Shown here one piece after another: positions 12,901 through 26,617 of a DNA stretch of 64,000 nucleotides. This DNA is from Tagetes erecta. Lineage: Eukaryota > Streptophyta > Magnoliopsida > Asterales > Asteraceae. The position numbers and the translations under genes were made by a program. Under the pieces are notes generated by a model. That model was not told the DNA's origin and did not search any database. It saw only the letters and a list, made by a program, of their open reading frames with translations. The stretch spans positions 38,371,230 through 38,435,229 of the forward strand of contig CM061496.1 in the NCBI GenBank assembly GCA_030867185.1, in the 5' to 3' direction. Position 1 is the stretch's first letter; each line of letters begins with the position of its first letter.

Positions 12901-13315
12901 TGTATATAAATATACAGTTGATGGTCATCAATTTGTAATATGACTGCCTTCTATCGAGCATACTTTTGAAACTATGATGCTTTGCATAGGTTCCTGATCG
13001 GCTCAAGAGTTGTAGGTGGGTTTCTATGGTTAGAACTATCGTACTTTAAGTATGTTAATGAATTGAAACCCTAAAGGTGTTGTATTCCTGATCATAATTT
13101 TCTAACATCTGCACTCAAGATAAATTCTTAATACTCTGAAGCTATCGTAATACAAACAAAATTTTGATGTCAATCCAGAAAAAAAAACGTTTGTATAATT
13201 CTATTTTTATGACATTATCTTTTTGATAACGTGATTAAGGAAAATATAAAATGAAAAGAGAGAACAATAAGAATGAAAGATAATTAGGCACTTGCCACTA
13301 TCTTTTTAATAGACA

Positions 13316-13365
13316 CTAGTTTTATTCACCGTCCGCGCGCGTTGCGGCGCTACGGGAATTCTTAG
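13316..13365 (-). mobile_element. Helitron-like 3' terminus
   Basis: CTAG at 13316-13319, then a short spacer, then a GC-rich imperfect hairpin between CCGT and ACGG (about 13338-13364). Read on the minus strand this is hairpin, A/T spacer, CTAG, T. The body would extend to the right, over the GC-richer 13.4-14.3 kb stretch. Confidence 0.5.
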
Positions 13366-14400
13366 ATGTTTTCTATTAACCCGGAAACGCTCGTGACGGG
13401 AATCCTTTGCTACTTCCTATTGACCTATATTAACCCGAAAACGTGAGTGATAGGAATTCTTAGCTACTAACTATTGACATGGGTCATATACAATGCTAGA
13501 GAACATGTTAGAGCTCATTTTGCCATCATACTATTAGTACCAATAACTGGCGCTTGGCTTGGGCAAAGAAAGCAAAGACATATCAACACCTGCAATAATA
13601 AAAGATAAATAACTAATATGCACAACAAAATACATGATCTCAATAGCCTAGTCATTTTATCATATAACAGTTGCCTCCATAGTTCTTCAGCTTCCATATA
13701 ACACCTTTTTATACACATTACTGCATTAGATACTTGTAAATTTCTTACTACCGTTTACAACGGTTAGTTTTTCAATATATACGAAGTTGTTTTGAACAAT
13801 AGATCGATGGCGAACATGCAAGCAATTAAGACTCGGGAATTGTTACACCTGCTAAATTGTTTTGCACAATTGATCAAGCAACCCCTGCAACGGTGAACTT
13901 GCAGTCGGAGTAGGTGGTTTATTACCGAGGTACAGAACAACCTGTGAAATTGGAATTGGGCTCTGTCTCTGTCTAACGATCGAACGAAAAAGTGCATAGT
14001 GGCCACGCTAACGGTGCCAACAACGGCCTACAACATCGATCGCCCCTTTCTATGTGTACGATGCCAACAATCCGTTCGATGTTGTGCACAGTGGCCACGC
14101 TACCGGTGAGTGACTTGCTTCTGATCGAAAACAATCCATCCCCATCTTCACTCGTTGACTCCGACGCCGTCACAACATCGGATTATTTGAAAGGAAATTA
14201 GGTTTCCATGCGTCTTCTTCTCCCTCTATCCAGCAATAATGAGAAGATCATGTATATGTTTACCTCTTCACACACGCAACCTGTTATCTAGAAAGTCACA
14301 CGCAGCTACCTAGGAATTTACATATATGCCCTTATATTACTGTTCATTTCCGTTCATTTTTAAATAAAAGGAGAACTAGAGACACAGAAGAAACACATTA
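13366..14400. other. GC-richer stretch, possibly Helitron-captured DNA
   Basis: Base composition is more balanced than the surroundings. A direct repeat of about 25 bp around AGTGGCCACGCTA occurs near 13997 and 14091, separated by about 95 bp. Several frames are open for 60-80 codons on both strands, none resembling a known protein. It may be gene pieces carried by the element whose end lies at 13316. Confidence 0.35.
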
Positions 14401-15780
14401 ATGTGTATAGTTAGGTCATCTACTCATCTTTCTGATAAATTAGTGATTCGTGATATAATGCATCAATTTTTATTTTCTATCATGCATGTTCTGGTATCTT
14501 TTTATTATTTTTATTTTTAAAATCAAACATTAAAAAGATAATTACATAATAAAAGGAGATGGCATGTTATTTCTCTTCACACACACAGTTTATTTTAGTA
14601 AGTAACTTACAACTTTATAAACAAGTTTCCCTCAATGAGATTTCAGCTATAAGCTCTTTTCGATTCAAGTACAAAACGGTTTCAATCTTTGACCATCCTC
14701 TCCTTCATTGAGAAAATGCCATGGCGTATTACAGTTAAAATAAAATTATAAACAAAAATAGAGGTTCGAACATAATGTAAGGCAAGGATATCCTGCAAGC
14801 TAGGCAACGAGGAGAGATACATGTCCTGATGTCCATCACCTATAAAGGTGAAACCACCACACTCGGTCTAGTGTATGCTAGAAGGGCATAAATACCTGTT
14901 TTGAAACCGTCCTGGTCACCTGGTGTATCCGGACTAGAACCGGACCTGACCTACATGGACCACATGGTACACATGTGTTTTAGTTCCTCAAAGAAAACAA
15001 AACCGTAATAAAGACCCGGCTCCACCTATGCTTGGTCAAAACTCAGATGACACCAATAAAAAAACCAGCCAAACATGTCAAAAATCCGATCCCAACCAAA
15101 ACCGAAACCAACTCTGCCTTATTTTTAACTTTATTGAACAAAATTGGACTTGGTTCTCTAGCCAAAACCAATTATTATAAAAACCAAAGTTTTCAAACTC
15201 GGTATGGTTTGACCGGTTGAATCGGGATTTGTAGATGGCATTGAACTAGTCTATATATTTTTGTTTTTTGCACAAAAAATCGACATGTTCAAACCAAACA
15301 ACCGCTGGATCGGACATATGAGTTTTTTTAGGCTGGTTGTGTCTTTATACTTGGACCATCTTTGTATAAACTCGTGGTATTCTGTTTGAATTTGGATTAA
15401 GTTTAGTTGAGGTTTAAACTTTAAACTTGGATGTTTGTTTAACATGATTAATGTGTATGTATTATGGTTTTAGAACTTAAAAAGTTGTGTTTGAAAGTCC
15501 AATTTATAATTGAAGCTTTAAGTCTTTAAAAAATATATTCATTTATTATTTATATCGTTCAAAACCAATCCAACCAGTCCAATCAGCAAACCAATAAAAC
15601 GACTGATTCACTATCAGATCCGATCCCAAAAACATTTATAAAAACCTAACTATGTGCACGTCTAGTGTATGCCACGAGCTCCTCTTGCTCTCCACTCACC
15701 TTGCCTAACTTCTCTAATTAAACAATGAACTCAAATCTTGAAAGAAGTGCCCAACTAAAAAGTTTCTAAGATAAATAAAA
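14401..15780. other. Spacer upstream of the fumarase gene
   Basis: No supported gene. The part 14990-15650 is rich in AACCAA/AACCGAA-type motifs on the left and contains no element ends I can defend. Confidence 0.5.
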
Positions 15781-15839
15781 GCCAATTGGGCCTTGGCCCA
15801 TACTTATATACCACCATCATTATTCATTCACTCACTAAA

Positions 15840-16022
15840 AAAAGTCAGCATCAAACCAAGCGTGCTTTCATTTCCCTTTTTTTCCAGGTACCCACTCTGC
15901 TTCAACAATTGATTGCATTCATTCTGGTATTTCAATCTTTTCAAATCGCACATCATTATCTTCGATTTCATTTTCTCTTTTGATGCTGATGTTTTGTTAT
16001 TATCAATCAGGTTGTTTTACAG
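15840..16022 (+). other. Fumarase 5' leader with probable intron
   Basis: A pyrimidine-rich leader ends TTTTTTTCCAG at 15887 and is followed by GTACCC. A plausible acceptor TTTTACAG ends at 16022, directly before ATGGCG. This suggests a 135-bp leader intron whose 3' exon starts with the initiator codon. No transcript evidence is available. Confidence 0.45.
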
Positions 16023-19000
16023 ATGGCGATGGTTCAAGCATATCGTCGAATATCTGCTGGATCGGTTGTTTTTGCAGATTCGTGTAGGTTCACGACGAGC
16101 TGGCGACATTTTTCTACGTCGTTTAGAGAGGAACGAGATACGTTTGGACCGATTCAAGTTCCGTCTGATAAGTTCGTGCTTTTGTTTCGTTGTTTAATCT
16201 TCGTTTTGTTGTTGTTAAGGTTTAAGATCTGTGTTATACTGTATACAGAACATGCAGTTTAGCTGAAATTTGAAACTATTACATGATGCAATGGCTTTTT
16301 TGGATGATTTAGGGTTTTAGCTCTGAGGAAGGTCCATTTTAAGCAGTTTTATGTTTTTATGTGATTAGATTAGATGTTGTATTACTGGCTGTTAAGTTTG
16401 TATATATGTTTAGATGTAGGTCATTGCTTGTAGCATACTTGATGACCATAGAATAGTTTTTTTAAAAGCTTAGTTTTACTAGAAATGGACAGGAGATTGA
16501 TTATAAAAGGTCGCTTCACTATATCTGATGCTGATAAAGAGCTTTTCTAGAAGTTCAAATGACATGCAGCAGTATGTTTTTAACCTGACCTCTATACTTT
16601 AGTCTCGTAATCTTTGTTATGTTGATATAAAGCTCTTCTAGAAGTTAAAATGACAAGTAGAGGTATGTTTTCAACCTGACCAATGTACTTTAGTGTCGTA
16701 ATTTGTGTTATCTCCCATGAAGCTACTCAAATAACCAAAAACAGCTTTGAGAGTGGAATGTTTTCAAATTGCAAAAGACGTGTGTAATTCATACATGTAA
16801 TGCAATATAGCTGGAGTTATTAATCCGCGGCACTTGCATTATGATCAACTTCTCAGTTGTCACCTGCTATACAGCAGGACCATGCCACTTAGGTGTTTTA
16901 GGATACTTTAGAGTTTAGATCAACCTTTTGGATCCATAACATTAGTCGCCATACCTTTATCGTATACCATTAAATTTAATTTGTGTTTGGCGGTGAAGAA
17001 TTTTATTTTGACAGACATCTGCTTTTATTTGTTTTCAGTAACTCGTTTTCCCATTTTCAGGTTATGGGGTGCTCAAACACAAAGATCTTTACAGAACTTT
17101 GAAATTGGAGGAGACCGTGAAAGAATGCCAGAACCAATCATTCGTTCTTTTGGAATCCTCAAAAAGTGTGCTGCTAAGGTTCTTGCAATTCCGAAGCGTT
17201 TTTTGCAGTTTTTCACATCTTGTTGTAGCTAATAATCAGCTAAAGCAGGATTAGTACTGTTTCATTAACAGATAAATGAAACATGCTTGCTGCTAGAAAC
17301 TTGCTTTGTTTTATCTTTTAACTGATTGTATATGGTTTCATCATATTCTTAGTTACTCCTAACAATTATAAAAAGCATCTAAACATAAAAATCATACAAC
17401 ATGTAGATATGTTCCACAGCGACTCGCAGAGCCCGAGAAACCAAGGATTTGTATTTAGTAGAATAGGCTTTGCGATTCAAAAGGGGATAGCGGCGCAGCT
17501 TGTTGCTCGCTTACCCATTATCCGGATGTAGTTTGGTTTGTTGTACTTTGGTTTTAGATGGTCTTATTTGATGAAAAAAAAGAATTATATATTTACATTT
17601 AGTTACTAGATTATCTGGTAAAGGAGATTATATGCATTACAGGTAAACATGGAATACGGGCTTGATCCATCCATAGGGAAAGCAATAATGGAAGCTGCAC
17701 AAGAAGTGGCTGAAGGGAAGTTAAGTGACCACTTTCCATTGGTTGTATGGCAGACTGGCAGTGGCACTCAAAGCAATATGAATGCTAATGAGGTAACTTT
17801 AATATCTTTTTTAGTAACACTTCATATCAAACATTAATCATGCTACTCTTTGTTCACAACATGTTATCATAGGTTATTGCAAATAGAGCGGCTGAAATTC
17901 TTGGCCATAAACGAGGTGATAAGTTTGTGCATCCAAACGACCATGTAAATAGATCACAGTCTTCAAACGATACATTCCCAACTGTAAGCTTCCTTAAACA
18001 TTTATTGTTTTTGTTGGCTTTTCGGTGTTGAACTCTGTTTGTCTTTTTAATAGGTTATGCATATTGCAGCTGCAACAGAAATCAACTCAAGACTTATCCC
18101 AAAACTTAAGCAGTTACATACTTCCCTTCAAGCAAAGGTGATCTAGTATTTAGTCACTATGCTTTAACTTCAAAGCCGTTATGAATGTGATGCTTACTGA
18201 GTGCTTTTATTTTGAACAGACAAATGAGTTCTCTGATATAGTTAAAATTGGGCGTACACACACCCAAGATGCAACACCATTGACTCTTGGGCAAGAGTTC
18301 AGTGGCTATACCACACAAGTATGCTTTTCTAGCTCAACCTTTCAAATATAGTTTCGCTAGTGGTTTAAATTTGGAAGCATCAAACAAATTTTTTTTTCAC
18401 TTAGGAACAATTGTTTTATTGCTACAGGTGAAGTATGGAATTGATCGTGTCACGCTCACGCTCCCTCGGTTGTATCAGGTTGCGAATCATGTCTTTATGT
18501 TTTATTTGTATGTGAATCTTTATGTTTTTGTATGCCTGTGGTGTGTGAATCTTAGTCGAAAATGACTGTGAATCCTTACGGACTCGACTTTTCATATTTT
18601 CAGCTTGCACAAGGTGGCACTGCTGTAGGGACAGGATTAAACACAAAGAAAGGGTACTCACTTTTTTGTTTTTTATTTTTCTTATCTTTCATTATCTTTT
18701 TATTCCATTTTATATGGTGAGATGATTGATTTACAGATTCGATGTAAAGATTGCTGCAGCAGTAGCTGATGAAACAAGATTGCCATTTGTAACAGCTGAA
18801 AATAAGTTTGAGGCGCTGGTTAGCTTCGTTTTTTAACAGATACTATATTTAAATTTTGTTCGTTATATTACGCATATTTAGTTGAAGAAGTGAATTGTGC
18901 GTTTTGATTTTGTTATATAATTTTTCTTACTTTGTAACCAGGCTGCACATGATGCCTTTGTTGAAGCTAGTGGAGCCCTGAACACCCTTGCTGCTTCACT

Positions 19001-20737
19001 TATGAAGATTGCAAATGATATTCGGTTCCTAGGAAGGTATGCAAGCTGCAGATTTTATATCTTTTTTTACTTTGTTAGCCGCTTTTTACTTGTTTCACAT
19101 TCATCTTATTTGGCAATTCAGTGGTCCACGTTGTGGTCTTGGGGAACTTATTCTTCCTGAGAATGAACCTGGTAGCAGCATCATGCCTGTAAAGTCACTA
19201 TTTCAAAATACTTATAAAATCAACTTTTCTTTGATTTGGATGATAAATCTAGCAATTTAATAATTATTTGACTTTATGATCTTATTCTAATTTAGGGAAA
19301 AGTGAATCCTACTCAGTGTGAAGCTTTGACTATGGTCTGTGCTCAGGTATGTATCTTTCTTTATTTATGTTTTGGTTTGTAAAAGCCTAACACGGTTGGA
19401 GGGTTGGGCAGGTTGGGTAGCATGTTAAAATGGGTTTGAATTGAAACATGTCATTTTTAGTATGTATCAGAAGTCACGGCGGACTGGGTTTACCTGATAA
19501 CACTTGTTGTCACATTTTAGTTGTTGACTTTGCTATTTAAGCTTATGAAGTAATATTATTATCTGCAGGCAATTGGAAATCATGTTGGTCTTACAGTGGG
19601 TGGTTCAAATGGCCATTTTGAGCTCAATGTTTTCAAGCCGATGATTGCTAGCTCTTTGTTACATGTAAGTGAGCCCAGGCGATCACTATTAAAGCGGTCA
19701 TCTGATATTTGTTTTGCACCTTTCAAAACTCATGTTTATATTTGGGTTTGAAGTCATTGAAAATAAATTCTTGCTTTTTACTATATGATAATCATGCATT
19801 GATATTGTTTTTACAGTCGATAAGACTTTTAGCCGATGCATCTGCTTCTTTTGAAAAGAATTGCGTGAGAGGCATTCAAGCTAATAGGGATAGGATTCAA
19901 AAGTTATTACATGAGGTAATCTAACAGTAAAAAGAAAGTTTTTAAATTTACCGTGATTTAGTTTAATAAGTACAATGTGATTCCTAATGCTATTATATTT
20001 TGTGATCCTTTGCAGTCACTTATGCTTGTGACATCTTTGAATCCTGTAAGCATGTGTTTGAATTTAAAATTCTCTGTCTTTTACACACATTATTTTCTGA
20101 ATATTAACTAAATGATATAAATTGTCATTTGAAATCTTTTGATACAGAAAATTGGATATGACAATGCTGCAGCAGTTGCCAAGACAGCCCACAAGAAGGG
20201 ATGTACACTCAAGGTGGTTGTCTTTTCTTTATTATTTTCTACCTCAAACCTCCAGTTTAATTTTTATAGTTTTTTTTTTTGTAAACAGTTAATTCGTTAA
20301 TTATGATTACAATACCAGTATTATTACAACGATGATCCAAATATTGAAAAAAAAGGTAGTTGCATACATCCAAATAGACTTTAGGGGTACTCTTGACCTG
20401 TTTGCGATTACAACACAATCCAAATCGACCAATCTGCAAGTAAATGGGTCAAAAGAACCACCTTTAGTTATTTCTTGCCGGATAAAATAGTTTGATTCTT
20501 ATTAAGTCTTTCAACAGTTAGACTTTCTCAAAAAAACAAAACTGTAGATCTGGTGTTGGTTTCACAATTCACCACTCGCTTATCAGTTCCCTCAAAACGT
20601 GTTTAAGGAACTAATAATTGTTAACTAATTAACATTTACAAATTGTGCAGGAAGCTGCTCTCAATTTGGGAGTCTTGACTAGTGAAGAATTCGATCAGCT
20701 TGTAGTTCCGGAAAAGATGATTGGTCCAACTGATTGA
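16023..20737 (+). CDS. FUM1: Fumarate hydratase (class II fumarase), mitochondrial
   Basis: Converts fumarate to L-malate in the TCA cycle as a homotetramer in the mitochondrial matrix. Seventeen exons: 16023-16171, 17061-17178, 17643-17792, 17873-17983, 18054-18137, 18220-18318, 18428-18478, 18604-18653, 18737-18818, 18942-19036, 19122-19188, 19296-19346, 19569-19664, 19817-19915, 20016-20045, 20148-20213, 20651-20737. All are GT-AG and in phase, and give 494 aa, the usual plant length. Residues 1 to about 35 are Arg/Ser-rich and acid-poor, fitting a mitochondrial presequence. Visible motifs: TGSGTQSNMNANE, HVNRSQSSNDTFPT, the catalytic-His segment GRTHTQDATPLTLGQ, and the mobile-loop signature GSSIMPGKVNPTQCE, split by an intron after SIMP. 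Intron 2 carries a transposon fragment. A leader intron (15888-16022), ending directly before the ATG, is likely. Confidence 0.97.
17409..17531 (+). pseudogene. Transposon coding fragment inside fumarase intron 2
   Basis: A 40-codon open stretch runs from ATG to TAG, in the same orientation as the host gene. Its end reads GFVFSRIGFAIQKG followed by IAAQLVARLPIIRM. This matches the tail of the decayed fragment at 11261-11578 and is a relic of the same repeat family. It lies wholly within intron 17179-17642, so it should be spliced out. Confidence 0.65.
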
Positions 20738-20739
20738 AG

Positions 20740-23700
20740 CAACATATTGAAGATAAGGTTGCATGTTCTATGAAGTTGAATCCATTTTATTGTAAGTTAT
20801 TTAGATGGGAAATAAAAGATCCCTGGTCTATTATATTTCAGGAACTCAATTGAAATAATTTATTCTTCTGAGTGATGACATTCAATTCATGATATCTGTT
20901 AAAGAACTTGTTGAGGAAACATGTCAGCAAACAATATTTTTTGCCAAATAAAGTGTTCAAATAAACAGTGTCCAACCTCAATTTTGCTAATTGTTTTTGG
21001 TAAAAAAAAAGAGAAAATGTTAATTGGTTGACGTTTAAGATTTTGGTTTGACCCTTAGAATCTAGTTGTTTTTCCGTTACTAACATTTAGTGAAATGGAT
21101 TTGTATCCGTTTAAAACCGAACTAAATCCGATCATCTTTAGCTGGTAGAAACGTATAAATTTTTGACACGGCTATCTCAACACTTACAACTTCTATCTTC
21201 TGCCTTCATGTTTCTAAACTGTTGCCACTAGAAATTCTGAATCCCCAACACACTCTTTCACAAGCTTTTGTTAGAAAAAGGCTTAATCGATATGCGATAA
21301 AAAAGAAGATCATATATAATCAAACGGACCGAATTAATTATTTGTTTTTGTTAATAAATTCAACTCGGTTAACCAGGTCATCAAACATGAATGTGAAACC
21401 AAAACTGATGAACACCATATATTTTTGGTTCAGTTTTAACCCTTTTTTATTTGATTGTTTATTTTGGAAAATTAAAAAAAGGTCAAATCGAGGAACCCAA
21501 AGCCTAAACCGATAAAGACGGCTACCTAAATCCATCACTTTTTTATTGATATGTTGGTGCGTGACAAAGTAGAGTCAAGTAGAGATGGTTGCCTCAAAAA
21601 GATTTTTTTCACGTTCAATGTATTTCATCCAAGTCTTATATGCTTTAAATATTGATACTAAGTTAAACTAGTTTTCTCCCATGCGCATATTGTGATGCGC
21701 ATAGGGTGCAGTGCGCGTAGGATTTTAGGCTAGTATGGTATAACTGAGGTTTAGACGAATCTAAATTTTAATACATCCATAATGAAAACAACTTTATGCA
21801 TCACCATCAATTGCCGTCAACAATAGGTTAGAGGCCGGATCTTGCCTTTTTCTTTCTAGGGTTCATTTGGGTGAAAGGGTATAAATAAATGTCTTTTGGA
21901 AGAAAAATGAGAAACCCCTTAAAATAAAAGGCCAGGTCCGTGAGGGCAAACTAGCAAACCACCAAAACTCTTATGATGAATGTAAAATAAATAAAAAAAC
22001 TATACCAATCCTTGAGGGGGTAAACTTGTGAACCGCTAAAACTCTTGTGATGAGCTATAGAATTTATGATTATTTAATATAGGGTGATAAGCATATGTAT
22101 ATCGGTATCTTTAGGGTCGTAAACAAATCAAACGTTCGACGAGAAGTTCTTTTATGTTTGTGAACACAAACAAACAAGTTCGTTCATTAAAATAAGTAAA
22201 CGGACATGACCAGAGTCAAGGTTCGATCATTTGTGTTCGTGTAAGTTCAATAATGTGTTCGTGAACATTTTTAGTTTTGGATAACCATTGTTATGATAAC
22301 TTGTTAGGTACTTCAGCGTGTATTATATCTTATTTTTTTGTATTAACAATGGTTTTTTGTATTTTTAAGCTAATATATGTTTGCTTGTATTTGTTAGTGT
22401 TCATTTGTGCTTGTTAGGTTTGTTTGGGTTTGTTTACAAATTTAATTTAACAAATAAACACGACCATCTTACTTTTCTTAACAAACACACAAACAAAAAC
22501 TTTCGTTTAGTTATGTGTTTGTGAACAAAGCCTTATTCGGTTGGTTCGGTTTGTTTGCAACTCTTACCATTGAGTTTGTTTTAATGACCAAACTAGGGCT
22601 GATGGGGGTGGGGTGTTCTTTCGACCCTTGAATCTTGAATCTAATTAGAAAATGCCACCTTATTTTAACATAAACCTGCTTAAAAAAGTTGAGTCGGTGT
22701 TCTCGTGAACCCAAATAGACACACATTCTCTTGGCTTGGTTGGATTTTAGAACCGGATATTGAAGCCGACAACACCACCCCCAAGAGTTATGTCGATGTA
22801 GCCGATGAACCCGATCCCCAACCCAAAGCCTATCCCATCGACCCTTATAAGTTTAGTAGTCTACTTTCATGTTTCTATAGTTGGTGAAATGTTATATATG
22901 AAAATAGTTTTATTCCCAAGACGAAAATGCAATGTATTTGATTTGAAATTAAAATAGTGCTAAACATCTTCACATGTTGACTTGTTCCATACAATGCATC
23001 TTTCCTTTTTAGAGCTGGCTTGGGAGGTGCATGCATCATCTTTTTCTATTCGGTGGCCAGTGCCCACTCAAAATCAAACGTCTCTTTTGTCTCCATAACT
23101 TTTTTTAATGTTTGATATTATTTATAAGGTAACCGATAACTTCATTTAAATCAAATTACATATTCGGTTGTTAAAAACTTATTATTTCCCCTTATGTGGG
23201 TGTATAATCACATCTTTATTCAAAATATTTATAGTTTAGATAGAGACACTATAATGATGATATTAATCTTATAAAATACCTAATTCCAAAGCTCATGTCA
23301 CTTATTAATGTATGAGCATCTACCTTACCTACACCTTTTATTTGTCACATAGGTGTGTAGACGGTGAAAAAGTAATATAATATATAATAAAGTCTTTGTT
23401 TACCAGGGTGCATTCTTATAAGAGTCGCTTATGTTTTAGTCGGACTTATTATATGACTTGCACGTTTTGTAAAAACACTAACTCATACGACTCGCATATA
23501 AAGTAATGGTCTGTATGATTAGTTTGTATCACTCATGCGAGTAGCATGACACTTTATATGGCTTGTATGACATGTCAGTTGTGTGTATTTCACAGATTTT
23601 AAAAAGATAAAAATACAAAAAAGACCATTTTTTACAAATTATGTCAAATAACATAACTTCTCTCGGTTTAAACATTCATGATAAAAAAGCGTTTAATCGT

Positions 23701-23850
23701 TTAAGAGTGGGGTATCTATGATAGAACCCGGGACCCAATTTCAAATCATCAAAACTAACATCTCCTCTTCTAATAAATCACTAACCCATTCTCCCACATT
23801 GCGCCACATGTCACCACCACATTCACTCTCAGCCGGGTCGCGGATCCACC
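20740..23850. other. Spacer between fumarase and the ERS1 locus
   Basis: The first 150 bp are probable fumarase 3' UTR. A Helitron-like end lies at 21668. The part 22110-22530 is rich in GTTTGTGAACA/TTGTTTGTT motifs in both orientations and resembles a decayed MITE, but I could not define its ends. A Pro/Asp-rich open stretch at 22705-22887 has no recognisable family. Confidence 0.5.
21668..21702 (-). mobile_element. Helitron-like 3' terminus
   Basis: CTAG at 21668-21671, then a T/C spacer, then the perfect 7-bp stem hairpin ATGCGCA...TGCGCAT at 21681-21702. Read on the minus strand this is hairpin, spacer, CTAG, T. The body would lie to the right; its 5' end was not identified. Confidence 0.5.
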
Positions 23851-23879
23851 TTATTACCCGAGATCCTTTTCATTTAACC

Positions 23880-26110
23880 CGACTTTAATATGGATCCAAT
23901 ATAATGTTTACACAGTTCATACTTCCCTTTTCACTTCTCAAAACCCTAAATCGAAACCATTCTCTCTGGATCTATTCTTACTCCGCCTCCATCAACATCA
24001 TCATCATCGTCATCTTCTCTAACAAGCCTTCTCGATTTCTGTCTGTTGTTTACATGTTGCATCAATCCAAGTCTCCGTTGATCTTCAAGTGTTGATCAAG
24101 GTAACGTTTTCTTAATCTGTTAATGGTTTTGATTTTGATTCTAAGGCTCAATCGATCCCGACTCACAGCTTTGTTTAACTCTTTCATGGTTTTTTTTCGC
24201 TTCAATGGATTATACATCTTCAGTCTCAGGGTTTTTTTTTCGTTTCAATGGATTATACATCTTCAGTCTTCGTCTTTGAACGAGACTTTTGATTCATTGT
24301 TTAACCTATTTGGGGCTTCAGTTTTCATTTTAATTGTAACAAGCAATTGCATATAGATTTGAGGCTTAATTTTTTCTCCGGGTATCGTTTCTTAATTTGA
24401 TGATGAAAATATGTAATTACTTTCAATATTTTATAGATTTTGATGGTATGATGGATATATTTTGATTTATCATGTGATATCAATTTAAACACACATTAGA
24501 AGATAATTTCTTAACTGACTTATACGTTTTGTTTTGCTTACATACAGACTCTTTTCAAAGATTGGTTGGTTGGACCTGCAAACTAAAGCTGCATTGAGGG
24601 ATAATAGGTAGCAAAATATTAAATTTTTAGTGACCCGTTTGATTAGGTAGTTGTGGAATAGTTTATATTTAAGATTTATGGGTTAAAAAGGGAAAAGGGA
24701 TTATGTTTGGGCTGAAAACACCATTACGACAACATAGAATAGCTTTTGATTAAGTAGTTGTGGAATAGTTTATATTTAAGATTTATGGGTTAAAAAGGGA
24801 AAAGTGTGAGTCCTTTTGCTTTAACCCTTCTTTTTTAATTCCATTAGTTATGTAATCAGTAGTGTGCATATTTTGATGATTTGTACTTGTAGTTTAGTTT
24901 CATGTTATTTAGCTTCTTTTTTTGTAATTAATTTCACAATTCAGGTTCATCCTTTTCTAAAGCCATGTATATATGCTTTGTAAAAAAAGGATGTCTTCTA
25001 TAATACTTAGAAAAATAAAATCAATCTCGGGTACGTATCTTAGTAGCGTGGACCGAGTCAAATATTCAACATTGGTCTATTAATATCACAAGGCAAAATG
25101 CACCGTATTTATATGTTCATTTGTGGTTCAACAGTATCAATTTATTATATTCACTTGACCCATGTGAGCAACAAACATAACCCCACTTGAGCTATCTATA
25201 GGTACATATGTCTAAATTGCCACCTCTTCTTGACAATATTAATCTATAGTTGATTCTTTTAAGGGTACTTTGTACCTAATTCTACACATCAACTTTTACA
25301 TCTGTATTGATGAAAAAACAACTTATTTTTATTTTCATTTGACATTGATTCTTCTTTTTTTTGCCGTTAGAATTGTAGCACCGGAACCAAAGACCATAGT
25401 GTTGATGGATTAAATGAATCAACCACTGTAGTAAGTAGAGTTGATGGCCGTAATGTCAACAAGTGCAAAGGTTGTATTGATGAGGTAACAAAATCCTTCA
25501 CAAATTTTAAATAGCATACCAACTTTCCTTCTAATTTAGCTTGTCTTTTGAAGCTTTTTAAAGATTTATTAGAAGTTGCAAATGCATATTAGAAACTCAC
25601 GTCCATTACTAGAGTTATGATCGGTGAATTTAAACTAAATATGCACATTTTTTTGTATAAAAAATTTTGGTGATAGGTTTATGGGTTTGTTGATATGGAT
25701 GATGAGTATATTTGGATTTTGATTATAATGTTTGCTGTTTTTTAATTAGTTTTATAATTTATTTGGCATTTATTTGTGGTTGTGACTTTTATGCAAGCTA
25801 TGAAAGTGAAGTTCAATTAAGTTTTGAAGCCATTAATTTATAAATAGTATATTTAGGTAAAACACATTAAAAAGGAGACCATGCCATAATTTATAAAGGA
25901 AGTGTTAATGGTTTTGAAGCCGTTGCTCTTAAATAAGATGAAAATTTAACTATGATTGATTAATTCATATTTTTCGTGTACATGAGATAGTTTATGTTGG
26001 GGGATTGATTATGCAGGTTACAAAAGACAAATTTTGACAGTGGATGTAGATTTTTCAGACCAAAATGGTGGGCCTCTCTATACAAGCAAACTGATTAATC
26101 AATTTTGAGG
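23880..26110 (+). pseudogene. Spliceable gene fragment or non-coding transcript, unassigned
   Basis: A leader-like start (AAACCCTAAATCG near 23942) ends in a donor GTAACG at about 24101. Further exon-like pieces with good splice borders are 24548-24607 (frame reads LFSKIGWLDLQTKAALRDN), about 25379-25483 (frame contains TKDHSVDGLNEST and NKCKGCIDE), and a piece from about 26018 that stops after VTKDKF. The first coding piece faintly resembles the LDxxTKxxxRDSLYRLA motif of LNK clock proteins, but the following sequence does not continue it. It is probably a captured, broken exon series carried by the Helitron ending at 26644, or a non-coding RNA gene. Confidence 0.35.
24641..24804. repeat. 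57-bp near-perfect tandem duplication
   Basis: The stretch 24641-24697 is repeated at 24748-24804 with one visible difference (GATTAGGTAG versus GATTAAGTAG), offset 107 bp. It lies in an intron-like part of the unassigned fragment. Confidence 0.85.
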
Positions 26111-26617
26111 TATAACCGGTGTGTGAAAATTTCATATATAAGCTTTAAACAAACCTTTTTATGTGTAAACTGCAGCCTAATTATAGTCACAATTTGAAAG
26201 AATATAAACTATATAATTGATTGACATATGATTCTGCTATGATATTGTGGTCTTGCCCTTTCTTATATGGCAATGGGGTCTTGATTTTACAATTTATTAG
26301 ATGTTTCATTCAGATTCATATAGATCTTTGATAAACTAGAAACTATAAAGTTTATACTAAATCATTCCACCATATTATGAATGAAACATAGGCCGATTAC
26401 TTAAATTAATGTAGTGAATTGTTGACTAGGTTAATACTTATTCTTTCAATAGTTGGTATTCATGTATGCAAAGCAAAAGATTGCATACATAAAGTGATTT
26501 TAACAAATTTGTAACTTTTATTGGGAGTTACGAAGTTGTATATTTTAATGTAGCATTTGTCGTTTAATTCGTTTAACTTATATTATATAACAAATAATTA
26601 TATTTTATCTTTCACCG

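Noticed and set aside
14866..15672. 13-bp direct repeat GTCTAGTGTATGC at 14866-14878 and 15660-15672 as a possible target duplication
   Set aside because: One such match within 1 kb is expected by chance in a window of this size, and no matching element ends lie inside the copies.
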